Source: Tetracladium setigerum
Taxonomy: Eukaryota; Ascomycota; Leotiomycetes; Helotiales
Assembly: GCA_031472005.1 (NCBI GenBank)
Contig: PZJY01000001.1
Span: forward strand, 3,782,001-3,846,000
DNA: 64,000 nt
Direction of reading: 5' to 3'
Part shown: in pieces, positions 48,857 to 60,071 of the stretch
Position numbering within the stretch: the stretch's first letter is position 1
How the letters are laid out: each line of letters begins with the position of its first letter
Notes under the pieces: generated by a model
The model's input: only the letters and a program-made list of their open reading frames with translations
Told to the model about the DNA's origin: nothing
The model's database searches: none
Position numbers and translations under genes: made by a program

Positions 48857-49574
48857 TGCAGGAAATTGGAAAATTGGAAAATTGTAAAGGGGAGTAGATG
48901 GAGAAGAGAAAGTTGGAGAAGTTATTACTTTGAAGAACAAATGGGAGCATGGGATGTTTATATAAGGGTAGGTACTACTTTTCCATCTTTCTTGCTGACT
49001 GCCAACAGCCGTCGCCGCCAAGCCTTGAATCCGCTCCCTTGCGTGAAGCTTTCATGCCGTCTGCCTGCTCTCTTTTGCCTGATCTCGATGTTTTCTTCAT
49101 CCACTAGCAGATGCCTCGTTCTCTGACCCAATTATCCATATATGGAGATACGAAGTAGCCCACTTTGTTTACGAGTGCACTTACACTTGATAGATAGGCG
49201 AAGCCGAGGTCCTTTTTGGTTTAGCGGCATTTCAAGAAAGCTGACCAAAGCTGGAAGGTCGCGTAAATTGCCAAGGCGAATGGACCTCCCATTCATTTCA
49301 TTGGCTTCCTTTCCGATGTCTTACCAAGCTGAAGTCCCGAACACCTACGTAAAACAACAACTTCCAAAGTCCATTTCCATTCGTTCGTAAACCTTTTTAC
49401 ATCGCTTTCCAAACCAATTCGAGAGAAAACACCCATCTTCGAGGAAACCTGCATGTGCCCACCATCAAAGCTTTTCTCCGAATCCGAACACCCATTGCCT
49501 GGTTTCGTCATTGAAGCATCACACATCACAGACAGTACCACTTACTCGTATTCAATTACCAGATTATTGTGAAA
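48857..49574. promoter_or_regulatory. Divergent promoter, alpha/beta hydrolase / Zn2Cys6 regulator
   Basis: A 718-base region between an enzyme gene and a transcription-factor gene that are read away from each other, an arrangement often seen for locally acting zinc-cluster regulators. I did not find a convincing symmetric CGG-N-CCG pair by eye. Confidence 0.5.
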
Positions 49575-51368
49575 ATGCTGCAGATGTACCACCACCCCAA
49601 TCCAGTCCCGAATCGGACACATAAAAAGTCAAGCACTGGCTGTAAAGCATGTAAAATACGAAAGGTCAAGGTTTGTTCTCGCCCTCTTCGAAAATGATTT
49701 TCCATGATAATTCCAGTGGCTGATTCATACTGCAGTGTGACGAGGCTAGACCTGTATGCAAGAAATGTTCTATTCACTTTTCGAATTTGGAAAGATGTGA
49801 TTATGAACAGCCTATCAGAAGGTCTAGGAAAGGGCAAGCCAAAAAGCCCCCAAATGCAGTTGCACCTGTACTTCTCCCAGTGCCAAATCATGTAGAAGGC
49901 ACTTCACCATTCTCAAATCACAGTCTGGAACCGGGCTCGTCAGTTTCTGGAACCACCATAACCGATTCAGAGTCAGACACAGAGAACACACGGTCGGCGA
50001 ATCAATTCCTAAGTGGCCGGAAGAAGATGCCAGACTGGGCGGGAGATGTACGATGCAAATGCCCCTGCCATACATCATCCGGTATGTCTGAACCCCACTT
50101 CATACCAGTAATCTACTAAGTTTTCTCGATATCAGAAAATGCAGAAATGCTTTCAGATGCTCTTTTTGGCATCTGTAGAATATGTGGGAATTTCCCACGA
50201 TTGTCTACAAGCATTGAGAAATGCTGTCCTGTCGTTTCCGCTGATACCTTGAGGTCAAGCAGTATTGACCCATTTCACGTGCTTCCTGTAAAGTCGTTGC
50301 CAGGCGTGCAACGATTAATGCATCACTGTAAGTTTTTGATCTTCTGGCAATCATTCCACATTCCACATTTCTCTTTAACCTTGCCGCAATCTTCCCACTT
50401 TTACCTTCGCGATCCCAAGCTCTACTAACCCCACCAAAGGGGTAAATACGCTTGCTCTACGACCTACTAAAATTCACACTCAATACTGCACCAACCCAAC
50501 CTGGTTGTCTGCCGCGATCACCAATCCAGCTCTTTTCAACGTCACACTTTACGTCTCTTCGCTTCACATCGCAAGTTTACGTTCGCTTCGGGAGACACCA
50601 GAGTCTCTGTATTATAAATCTCAGACGATACAATGTCTTAACGAATGTATCAGTGACAGCAAGCTTGCGATGGCTGACGAGACTATTGCTTCTGTGCTTT
50701 TACTACTCTTTATTGTTGTGAGTGCATCTTTTGATTCCCCTCACTCCCAGTCACTTCAAGGATGTACAAAATTAATGGACATCCCCAATCTAGTGCGTTA
50801 TAGGCGATGAAAAAGAGGTTGAAGCACATATCAGAGGCCTACGGCAGATGATTGTTCTGCGTGGCGGAATTCATGATTTTACAATCGATGGTGTATTTCT
50901 ACACATGCTTTGCACGTTCGTCGCCCTCCCTGCAAAAATTCAACTCAACATTCAATCTAATAATTCTGCTGTACAGGACAAATCATCTCACGGCCGTCCT
51001 TGACGAATCGCCCTCGCTCCATCCCCCTTCAGGACTTCCAATTTCCTCTCGACCATGTTTCCCGTACCTTTGCCCAACCGCTTCAGCACAATGTAAAATG
51101 CGCGCCTCTCTTGTCTGGAAATACTTTGGGATCAAAGTTGGATTCCATCCCATCATGGCGAATGTGCTGCACGAGTTGAGCTACGCATATAGTGTTGTGG
51201 ATGCATTCACGCTCCGGTTATTGCCCCATTTTAGAGAAGAGTTTAAGGATATTGAGAAGGGGTTTTGCGCTGCGGGTGAGTTTATGGGGGATAGGTCGCA
51301 CCTTTTAGGTGCCCATGAAGGACACATGTCTTTGATTTCGAATTAAAATAGGTAGCTCGCACGATTGA
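49575..51368 (+). CDS. Zn2Cys6 fungal transcription factor
   Basis: Zinc-cluster DNA-binding regulator; target genes unknown. Exons: 49575-49670, 49736-50081, 50136-50327, 50440-50717, 50794-50915, 50977-51275 and 51352-51368 (449 residues). If the last intron is not removed, the frame ends at 51346 with 467 residues. The DNA-binding domain is GCKACKIRKVK joined by the first intron to CDEARPVCKKC and ERCDY, giving the six cysteines at the very N-terminus (about residues 23-51). A Ser/Thr-rich linker follows, then a Cys-containing segment, then the fungal TF-type helical domain: IQCLNECISD, ASVLLLLFIVCVIGDEKEVE, AHIRGLRQMIVLRGGIHDFT and ASLVWKYFGIK. The donor GTGAGT at 51276 is strong, which favours the shorter product. 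The class is firm. Its closeness to the divergent hydrolase gene suggests, but does not show, local regulation. Confidence 0.9.
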
Positions 51369-51999
51369 TACGCTTTGAGTTCAAAGGTTTTCGAAGTCAT
51401 GAATATACGAGAGGCTTTCGATTATGCGGTAAATTTAGTGGCCGAAGCGTTCTTCTTGGAGTGAGACGAGTGAACCTTTGGAAGTGTCCGTTGGAAGAGG
51501 TAGGATGTCAACTAGGAATTTGAAATGAGCGAATTGGCAAGTGCTCTTCCTCGCGCCTTCATTTTAAAAATTCAAATCGGTCGGTTGGCATCCGTCATTC
51601 TTGGTAGGAAAGAGAAGTAGTTACTCAAAGAAAGAAGGATCCACTCGTTCCTGCTATCAAGACACATCGGTCATGTCGCCGTGCTTTCTTAATCTCTTGT
51701 CTCTAAACATCACTATTCCACATATTTTTTCTGTTCTTATTTCCATAAGTCATTATTTTACCTTAATTTTTGGAGCTTGATCAGATATTCCAGTATACAT
51801 TAGCAGGCTCGCGCGACACTCGTGGACATTCTTTGGTGGTGCTTGTATTTGGACTCAACAGACTCCGTTTGACTTGGAAGACTCTCCAAAAAAGGTAAGA
51901 ATTTCCTTCATCCGTTCCCATGAATACAGCTGGTACTTGAGACGCATTCTTTTAACACATAATGCAGGCAATTTTAGAAATCAGAAGGATACGAGTACA
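51369..51999. promoter_or_regulatory. Upstream region of the orphan gene, with a 5'-UTR intron
   Basis: A GT-AG pair with good sites (51895-51967, 73 nt) lies in the presumed leader. Joining it places an in-frame stop upstream of the ATG at 52000, so the intron is in the 5' UTR and does not extend the protein. Nothing else seen. Confidence 0.5.
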
Positions 52000-53688
52000 A
52001 TGTCAAACCCAACATCACTGGAATCACAGTCCGCTCCTACAAGCGACAACAGCGCAGCTTCGAAAGAGACCGGAAATGTCCCCACAGCCGATAAATTGGA
52101 CGTGAAGACGAAAGAACGTCTGCCAGAAGCAAATAATGAGTCTGCGGGGAACTCGTCGAAAAAGAGTTCTTCACCAGCCTGTCCTACCGACGTCTCTCCA
52201 ACTTCCTCGACCGAAGGCACCCCAGCCATAAAAACACCATCCTCGGAGAGCAATGAGTCCTTATTATCACAATCGGCTCAACTTGGGCTCGCATCTGCCG
52301 CGCTACAAAGTTTTGCAACTTCACCTTTACCACCCCAAGCCATATTCGCGGGTAGTCTTTCACCAGTGCCTCCCATCTCAAATTTTACATTCAACCCATG
52401 GATAACGAGAATGGATCGGAGATTGGACTTTCATAACATGACAGATGAAAACCAACCTCAGGTCTGTCCAAGGAAGCCCAGAATCATGTTTCCGGCAGAG
52501 TTAATCGCACCCGATGAATACGACGATGATGAAAGACCACTTCTACGTACGGACCGGTCAAGCTATTACGAACGACTCAACAGCACAAAAAATACCTCCT
52601 CTCGCACAGAGATACAGAGCAGAAGGCAAAGCCTGTCTCGTGACGGCGAACGTGAGCCGTGTCGTGTTGAACTCTGGCGTGCACTTAACGGATACTACTG
52701 TGATCTTAGATTGATGTTTGAATATCAGAAAATGGAGCTTTATAATCGATTCCCATGTAGAGACATGGAGTATGACTGGACCAGGTTATATCACTGGACC
52801 GAGGCCTGGCATCTTATGGATGCTTCAAAAGACGGCAAATGGAGAAGACACCTCAGAGAGGCCGAGAGGACGCATGTAGCAGAAAGCATGGCTCGATTTA
52901 GTTGGAAACTGCAAGATGGGCCTAAGTTACTACCACCGTCCCAACGGTGGACTTCATATGGCAAATTCGATTACATTTTCGAGAACAAGGAGGGCCCGAG
53001 TACCGACTGGAATCGTGAGCCGGGAAGTTGGTGGGCCGCCAGGAAACATCTGTTTGCGGAGTTCCGCGTTACTAACTTCATAGATGCTTTAGAAGCTGAG
53101 ACTGCTTCCATTGAGAAGAAATCAAAGTTTTACAAGGTACAAGACAAAGACTATGGGATGATAGCGAGGAAGCGAATCTTCTCAGAAATCCAGACTGGAC
53201 CCGATCCACCACCTCCGCGACGCTCACGACGAGCACAACAAAGCCAGATAATAAATCATGAGTTATGGCAACCACAAAGAATAAGACTCCAAGAGGAAAG
53301 ATCCACCGAAAGCACAGGATTCTATGCCTTAAACCCTCTCCATCTCACACCCAACGCAACCGTCACAACACCACGCCGCGTGAAGAGAACATTCAAGCAC
53401 ACCGAATTTTACCCCGGTAACGCCTGGCGCGCACGACGTAGAGTGCAAGAGAAGAAAGCTGGCCGATGGACGGATGGGACCTTTAGACAGGATAGATTGT
53501 GGGGACAGTTTCACTGGGTCTGTGATGATGAGGGGGTCATGATAAGCGTGAGGGCTGTGGCGACGGAGCCGAAGCAGTTGAGGATGTATGCTGCGCCCGT
53601 GGAGGTGACGGGTGATAATGGTCTAGGGTGTGGTTGGTTTTCTGGTGGGTGGTGTAGTTGGTGGACGGCGTGTTTGTGTAGCGGTTGA
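52000..53688 (+). CDS. Orphan Trp-rich protein, function unknown
   Basis: Single coding exon, 562 residues, starting MSNPTSLESQSAPTSDNSAA. I recognise no domain. Residues 1-150 are Ser/Thr/Pro-rich and look disordered, with an Ala-rich helix (LASAALQSFATSPLPPQAIF). From about residue 215 the sequence is folded-looking and very rich in Trp, Tyr and Arg (CRVELWRALNGYYCDLRLMF, YDWTRLYHWTEAWHLMDASK, STDWNREPGSWWAARKHLFA). A Pro/Arg patch (PPPPRRSRRA) and a basic segment (NAWRARRRVQEKKAGRWTDG) follow. The extreme C-terminus is a Gly/Cys/Trp tail (GCGWFSGGWCSWWTACLCSG). No signal peptide or membrane helix is clear. The DNA-adjacent Zn2Cys6 gene is in tandem upstream. Long uninterrupted frame plus codon bias support a real gene; the family is probably lineage-restricted. 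Confidence 0.75.
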   Translation: MSNPTSLESQSAPTSDNSAASKETGNVPTADKLDVKTKERLPEANNESAGNSSKKSSSPACPTDVSPTSSTEGTPAIKTPSSESNESLLSQSAQLGLASAALQSFATSPLPPQAIFAGSLSPVPPISNFTFNPWITRMDRRLDFHNMTDENQPQVCPRKPRIMFPAELIAPDEYDDDERPLLRTDRSSYYERLNSTKNTSSRTEIQSRRQSLSRDGEREPCRVELWRALNGYYCDLRLMFEYQKMELYNRFPCRDMEYDWTRLYHWTEAWHLMDASKDGKWRRHLREAERTHVAESMARFSWKLQDGPKLLPPSQRWTSYGKFDYIFENKEGPSTDWNREPGSWWAARKHLFAEFRVTNFIDALEAETASIEKKSKFYKVQDKDYGMIARKRIFSEIQTGPDPPPPRRSRRAQQSQIINHELWQPQRIRLQEERSTESTGFYALNPLHLTPNATVTTPRRVKRTFKHTEFYPGNAWRARRRVQEKKAGRWTDGTFRQDRLWGQFHWVCDDEGVMISVRAVATEPKQLRMYAAPVEVTGDNGLGCGWFSGGWCSWWTACLCSG

Positions 53689-54997
53689 GTAAGGTAGGGC
53701 AGGTAGCTTGGTGTAAAAGTGTATGATAGTGTAGATAGCGTAGCGTTGATGATGCATGCAATGATATAGTTATGGTTGGCGTTTGCGAAAGTGGTGATGT
53801 ATACTTTTCTTACACTTTCGAGTGGGATTTGTGCAAAGTAACCGACCGATTGTACTCTCTATGTTGTGTGAGAGAGGGAGGGAGTGTAGAAGTGACTTAT
53901 TACTCTACTGCCTACGAAAGGTCATTTACTCAACAAGAGCCTAACACAATTCCTCAACTCCGTATCTGTGCGTATTGCGTGTCCTGAATGGAGACGAAAG
54001 AACTCATGGGTGTGGAAACTGTTGTGCTGTTGTGTACTTGTTGAGAGTTTGCTAACAATAGCACCCGCAACACCAAAATGTTGATGTTGAGTAGTTGAGT
54101 AGTACATAAAACGAGGTTTCTGTGCGTGTGTGTGTGTGCATGTGTGTGTGTGCATGTGTGTGTGTGTGCATGTGTGTGTGTGTGCATGTGTATGAGTGAG
54201 AGGAAGTGGGCGAGAGAAGAGAGAGAGAGAGAGCAGCAGTAATTTCATATCCATAGGTACCTACCTATCTACGAAAAGCATCATGATCATATAGGTATTT
54301 ACACACTTTATGTTACATTATAATTACAAGTTTATACACAAAACTGAAAGGTGCAAGCGAAACCATTCAGCTATTCTCAAAACAAAACAAAAAGGCAAGG
54401 CGGCTTCGACAGTGAGTAAGCAGCAAAAAGAGGCAAGCAACAGGCAGGTAAGATAAGGTAGGTAAAGGTACAATTCATCATTTATCTTTCCCACCACCAC
54501 CACCACCACCACACCTCCCCGAATCAGACCAAATGAGCTCGGGCGGTTCAGTCAAAATGTCTTTTTCCATATGATCCATTGAACAGTAATGCAATTAAAT
54601 AACAAAAAAACGGACAAAGCGGCAAAGCAGAATGCAATATCAACCCCCTTCCTCTAAAACAAATCTTCCATCGCTTCCACCCTTCCAATAGCCACAAATT
54701 CCAATTCTGATTCAGAATAAATCCAGTTCATCGGCCCCAAATCCTCGGTGATTTGCTCCATGTACATGTAAAATAATGTGCTTTGTGTGAAGAAAAAAGT
54801 ATGACTATTTCAAAAAGGAGAAACATAAGTCGGCCATAGTCTCTAGTTCCTGCTGAGCTGATTATTCATTTCCATGAGAAAGAATATTTTTTGCGCGTGT
54901 TAAAGCCACATCTTTTCTTGTCCAGAAGAAAGAGGGATGATGATACTGTTCGACAGAGTGTGATCGTGTACTGGCGGGGAAATTCGGGGAGATTTGT
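53689..54997. other. Convergent 3' intergenic region with simple repeats
   Basis: About 1.3 kb between convergent genes. Holds the TG microsatellite at 54121-54192, a GA run (54215-54234), CCTACCTA-type sequence at 54255-54270 and a CCA run at 54488-54512. Apparent open frames here are the repeat read as His/Thr codons. Confidence 0.6.
54121..54192. repeat. (TG)n microsatellite with CATG interruptions
   Basis: A TG tract interrupted by CATG at a spacing of about 14-18 bases, giving a compound microsatellite with a higher-order period. Simple-sequence DNA, likely length-variable. Confidence 0.9.
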
Positions 54998-56709
54998 TTA
55001 GTAAAGGTCGATAGATCCCCAATGCTGCTCACATCCGAAATCACCTGGTTGCTTCCACTTATCATCCCCGAAGGAGAACATGACTGACTTTCCTCCGATA
55101 GCACCCATGATGCTCTTGATGGCGGCAGCTTGCTCGGCCTTACCAGCGCATGCCTTTCCGTTGCAACGGTCGGCTGCCGATGGCCATCCGGTCTCGAGGT
55201 TGTAGGCGTCCTTGCCAGAGCAAAGTCCTTCGGCGATTTCAAGTTGACCCTTGGCGAACTCTCCGGCACCGCTAGCCTCGACTTCGGAGTTGAAGAAGGG
55301 GTGGATGTTAAGACCGACAACATCAACGGCACTACAGAGGGCACCGGAATTTGCTTGCCAGACGTTGAGAGGCTCAGCAGTGGTGACTGGGCCAGTGTAT
55401 CCAAGAGCCTTGAGGCTGTACTTGGTGGCGGTGATGAAGGCAGCAAGTTGATCTGCGCTGCATCGAGGTGGGCTGGAGTGAAGAGCCTCGTTACCAACGA
55501 CAACGAGATCGACAAGGTTCCATTGCTTCCAGGCGAGAATGGCAGAAACTTGCTCGGCAGCGCCGTCAATGCCGGAGGCATCGATGAAGATACCGAGAAT
55601 GATCTTGAGGCCGTGAGCTTCGCATTGAGCTGGGATGATCTCGAGTGCTCCGCAGTCAGTGCTGTAAACACGGATAGCCTTGAAGCCCTTGGAAGCGATC
55701 AAGGCAATGTCGCTCTTGATGACATCCTCGCCCTTGCAAAGTCCAGCGGCATCCTCGGTGTATGGTGTGTAGGTGATGGCCCATTGGTTAGTTCCAGTTC
55801 CGAGCTTTCCTGGAGCAACAGTGGTTTCCTTGGTTGGGACGGCCTTGATGGCTGGGGCAGCAGAAGTTGGTGCAACGTAAGCTGGAGCGGCTGGCTCAGA
55901 GTGGACTGGAGCGGGCTTTGCAGTGGTAGCAGCAACTGGAGCAACGTAAACGGAGGTTGGCTCAGGTGCTGGGGAAGTGTATGGGCAGAAAACGACGTAA
56001 TCTGTCTCAGTGATGGTGGTGACGATTTCTGGCTTGGTGTAGGTTCCGGGAGCATACTCAGCGGGGGTGGGGTAGACGAGAACAGTCGACTTGGAAACGC
56101 TAGTGGTCTCTGGTGCGATTGTGTAAGTACCGGCGGATGGGCAGACATAGGTTGTAGTCAAGACTTTGCTGGTAACAACACCCTTCTCGGTCACAACGGT
56201 CGCGTATGGGCACACAACAGTGGTAGAGGTCTTGACGATTGTGGTGACTCCTCCGTAGGTGATGGTTCCAGATGGGACGTGGGTCGAGGCAGCGGCACAA
56301 ACGGTGGTTGACGAGGTCAAGGTGATGGTAGTCGCAGGGAAAGTGTAGGTTCCAGGCTTCGTGACCTTGGTAACCTCAGGCGTAGGAACGACGACAACTG
56401 GGGAGACGGTTGAGACGATGGCCTTGGTGGTTGGCTTTGGCTGGATGACTACAGTCCTACATGTTAGCCCCACGCATTCCCGATTCCTTGTTTACAAAGG
56501 ATTGCAGCAGATTGAAACGTACGGGTTGCCTCGCCGGTGATGGTGGTGTAGATGGTGGTGCAACCGCAAGTGGGCTCTGGAGAAGTTCCAGTCGTCAATG
56601 CTCTCGCGACGTGGAAAGCTTCGTGAGCATGGCGGCGTCCGGCATGGCCCTGGGCAGAGACACCAGCAACAAGAGCTGCGGCGGCAGCGAATACACCAGC
56701 GGTCTTCAT
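54998..56709 (-). CDS. GH17 cell-wall beta-1,3-glucanase (Scw11/BtgE-like)
   Basis: Secreted wall enzyme of glycoside hydrolase family 17, which hydrolyses or transfers beta-1,3-glucan during cell separation and wall remodelling. Exons 56523-56709 and 54998-56448, giving 545 residues. The intron (56449-56522) uses the second of two nearby AG acceptors, because the first would break the frame. Signal peptide MKTAGVFAAAAALVAGVSAQ. Residues 20-250 are a Thr/Ser/Pro-rich stalk with repeated VVCPYATVVTEKG, TTTYVCPSAGTYT and YVVFCPYTSP units, each with one Cys. The catalytic domain starts at NQWAITYTPYTEDAAGLCKG, with KAIRVYSTDCGAL, the acid/base Glu in DLVVVGNEAL and the nucleophile Glu in YNLETGWPSAADRC, ending HWGSIDLY. 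No GPI signal is visible. The stalk-plus-GH17 layout matches Aspergillus BtgE and yeast Scw11. Confidence 0.95.
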
Positions 56710-59700
56710 GTTGAGAGAGTCGTGAGGGAGTCGTGAGTATTAAGTAGAATTAGTGCGCGAGTTCAAAGAAGAACGAGTGCCCGCTGAAAGAGTGAAGCGG
56801 TAGTTTGGATGATGGCGATGGCCGAGGACGACTGAAAGGGAGGAGGAGGAGGCGACGACGAGAAGGAGGATCACAACATCGATGTCCAGAGGTAGAGAAG
56901 GAGAGAAGGGAAGGGAAGGTAAGTAAGGCGAGGGGGGTCTGGAGGAAGAAAAGGGATTGGGGATCGGAGGCAGCGTGGGCTCGTGCGCTAATTGGTCGGA
57001 GGGGGTCGACGCTCTGGTTGGAGAGGGAGCCCACCCCCAAGAATAGGCGCAATTTGACCTAATTTGCCTCTCTGGAAGGGGTCAAGATATTCATTATCAA
57101 CATTAGAATGGGAATCAGGGGTTCATGAAGAATATTCTAATCGAATCAAGAGGGCAATTGTCTTTCGGTAAGGCGTTGGTCAAATATCGTGAGATAGTTG
57201 GGACGAAGATGCGATGCGATGCGCCCTTAGCTTTGTTTACATTCTTAGGCGCAACGACAGCAACTACAACATCACAACACCACCACGCATCTACATCATT
57301 GGAACACTCACTCACCCTTCCAGTCAATTGGGATTGAATACATAATAATCACAATTCTGCCTCTTAATATTCCCTGTGTACACCGCCGCCGTTATCAAAA
57401 AAATAGGAGTTGAGCCACGACGCTTGGCCACTCGGAGATTTTAGCGAGGAAACCCCTTTGCTGGGGACCACATCATTTCTGTACAGTACCTGACTAGCCC
57501 CCATCCAGACAAGCGTCTATGCTCAAATCTCCCTTCTCGTGTTCCGTCGGAAGAAGAAGAAGCAGAAGAAGAAGATTGCAAGACAAGAAAACAGCACCAA
57601 GAAATTAAGAACTTCTAAGAAGTCGCTAAGAAGCATAAGGAGAGAGCGACCGCGTAGCAGTCCAGCGACTAAAGATTAGCGAGTCTCTTTTAAAACCAAA
57701 CAAAGAAACGCCAACACCCTTGGTCATGCCCGTTATTGGCAGATGAATATGCCGTGTGTGTTGAAGGCTTTCAAGACCTTTCCCCCAATTTCCGACGTCG
57801 TGTTCTGGAGACGGACGGAGAGAGGTTTTGGCATTTTGGCAGCTGTCCAGTCGTCGCCAGTCGTTGCGCGCGAGGGAAACGAAAGGGAAGGGAGGCCACA
57901 CTGGCCAGCCGCTCGACTCCTGTTCGTTCCCGTCACCGTATTCTCCATGCGACGAGCTGTCAAATCGTCATCTCGCGCTGGCAAGATCCATCCATCCATT
58001 GACTGTCCATCCAGCATCACCATATCATCATCATCATTATTCCAGAATCATCTCTTTCACAACAAAGCAAACAAGGCCCACCAGTGACCATCGCACAAGC
58101 ATCAACCCTTCCAAGTTCCAAGCAACCTTCCATCAGCAACAACAAAGTCTCACCACCATCATCAGCCTGCATAAACTAGCTGACTAGTCAGGAACAACCG
58201 AACAACGCAAAAAGCCAAAATCAAATATGCACAATTTTAAGCGCAGCCAACCAACCGCCCAACTCAAGAGCCAACCCAAGCACAACCCACCCCCCTCTCT
58301 TCAAAAAGTCTAAAAACTCAAAAGAGATCCCGCCCAGGCCGAGAGGACGAGAGCCTGGAGAGCTAAAAGGCTAGAGCACACAGCACATGAAATTCCTCAT
58401 TTCCCAGTTGAACAAGCGCCGGGAACCAAGGAGGTCATGGGCGTGTTTGATCTTCATGACTACCACCCCTCCCCTGGGGAGATAGGGAATTACCGAGGAT
58501 TCTTTTTACCTGCCCGGGCTGCCGTACGGAGTACCTCCTTCTCCACAGGATGAAGTAATTAGGAGGAAGAAGAGCAAGAAAGAGAGTTCAGCTGTCCGAG
58601 TCAGCGCAGACGCGCTGTTGCGAAGATGCCGGGTCATATCAAAATAACTCTCGGCATCCAAGATCCATCCCTTGCTTGCGTCCACTTTTCAATCTGCCAG
58701 CGTGGTGGTGAAGTGGTTGGTTTGTGTGTGTGTGTGTACAGTTACAGTACGGTGTGGTTCCGAAAGTGGAAAATGAGGCTATCGTGAGATTGTCTCGCCC
58801 GCACGTTGCCAATTTGCGATGCTGTTTTTATTTGTTTACTTACGTTACAGATCCTTTCCTGGAATAGAGCAGGAAGTGCCGGCACAGCATCGATCCTTCG
58901 GACACGCACTCGAAGAATCCACTGCGAGATAAAGATCGGCTTACGGCATGAAGAGGTAACCTCATTAGGCTCATTGAGCCCGTCCGAAGATTTGACCTTC
59001 GCCGTTTACTCCTTGCTCCTTGCTCCTGCCTCCTTCGGCTGCCCCGGCATTACTTGTAAGGCTTTTCTGAACTTCCATCATTGTCCACAATTTTACTACC
59101 GACAGACATTTGGCTACAGATATCTCTTCAAACACGATTATTATTGAGAGATACAGTCACAATCAATAATACAGTAGGTTGGAATTAGGGGTACCGTATA
59201 CTTGAATTGTTTAGGTATGGAGAATTGTGCCTCGGTAGTGAAAACACTAGTGCAATGGCTGCCATCGTGAACAAATTGTAAGATTATCTTTGCTGTGAAA
59301 TATATACATAAGGTACCTGGGTAAGGTACTCTACTCTACTCAAAGAATTGATGTTTTGGTGTTCTAGAGGCAAAGTTAACAGAACAAATCGTTTTGTTTC
59401 TGAAAATTGAACAAGGAAAAGCGTGCCGTACTACTGTGGTGCAGCAATTCAGCCAGGCCCGAAGACTGGACGACCAAAACCACCTTCCCACGAACTACCA
59501 CTGTGATAATGTATGCATCCTGGGTCTTCAAGAAAAAGGCATTTTGAACCATTGACCAAAGAATCCAACATATCACAAGCAATCAATTTCGAAAGAGAAC
59601 ACCTAGTGACTACACCCTTCGCGTGGTCACGTTTTTGGTCCTCCAGGGCAGGGAAGAAAAAGAGAAACCCCGATTCACCAGCCAGTTATCATATTGTGTT

Positions 59701-60071
59701 CACAAGTAAAAGGGGGGTGACATTCAAACATAGAAACACTCTTCGAAAAAGAAAGCCGAAGATATGAGGTGGTGAATTGATTATGCATTATTGTTCCAGG
59801 CCAAAAAGAAGACTACTATTGACCCAACACCTCCATCCAGTACCTAGGTACGTACGTATCCTATACTAACAAACGCAAACGCGCTTCCACGATCAATGTT
59901 TTCAAAATAAGGTCAATTAAACAAGAGTTAAGCAAACGAATGAACGCCCTTCCAATCCCACCGTTCGCTTAAACCCGCAAATGAATTTCGCAAAGTTTCC
60001 AATTTTTTGTCACGTACCGCCCAATGCTATAACCCCCCTCCCCCATGGATGCTCTCTATGCCCGAGACTCT
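56710..60071. other. 3.4-kb intergenic region
   Basis: Lies between the GH17 start and the chitin synthase stop, so it contains the GH17 promoter and leader. GA-rich tracts at 56820-56930 give a CT-rich leader for GH17; AAGAAGAAG triplet sequence at 57548-57575, CAACAAC-rich sequence at 58080-58260 and a TG run at 58722-58738 follow. Frames such as 57743-58187 and 58806-59147 show no domain or codon bias, so I call no gene. Confidence 0.5.

Noticed and set aside
46430..53688. Biosynthetic gene cluster
   Set aside because: A regulator and a hydrolase are present, but there is no polyketide, peptide or terpene synthase or other tailoring enzyme nearby.
53922..54254. His/Thr-rich open frame
   Set aside because: It is the TG microsatellite translated; no coding support.
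54862..55671. 269-codon frame on the same strand as GH17
   Set aside because: Overlaps the GH17 catalytic domain in another frame; Ser/Pro/Leu-rich with no motif.
55130..56311. 393-codon open frame opposite the GH17 gene
   Set aside because: Its Ser/Gly/Trp-rich product is the mirror of the GH17 coding sequence, which has a signal peptide and catalytic motifs on the minus strand.
58806..59147. 113-codon frame in the GH17 upstream region
   Set aside because: No domain and no supporting context; consistent with chance.
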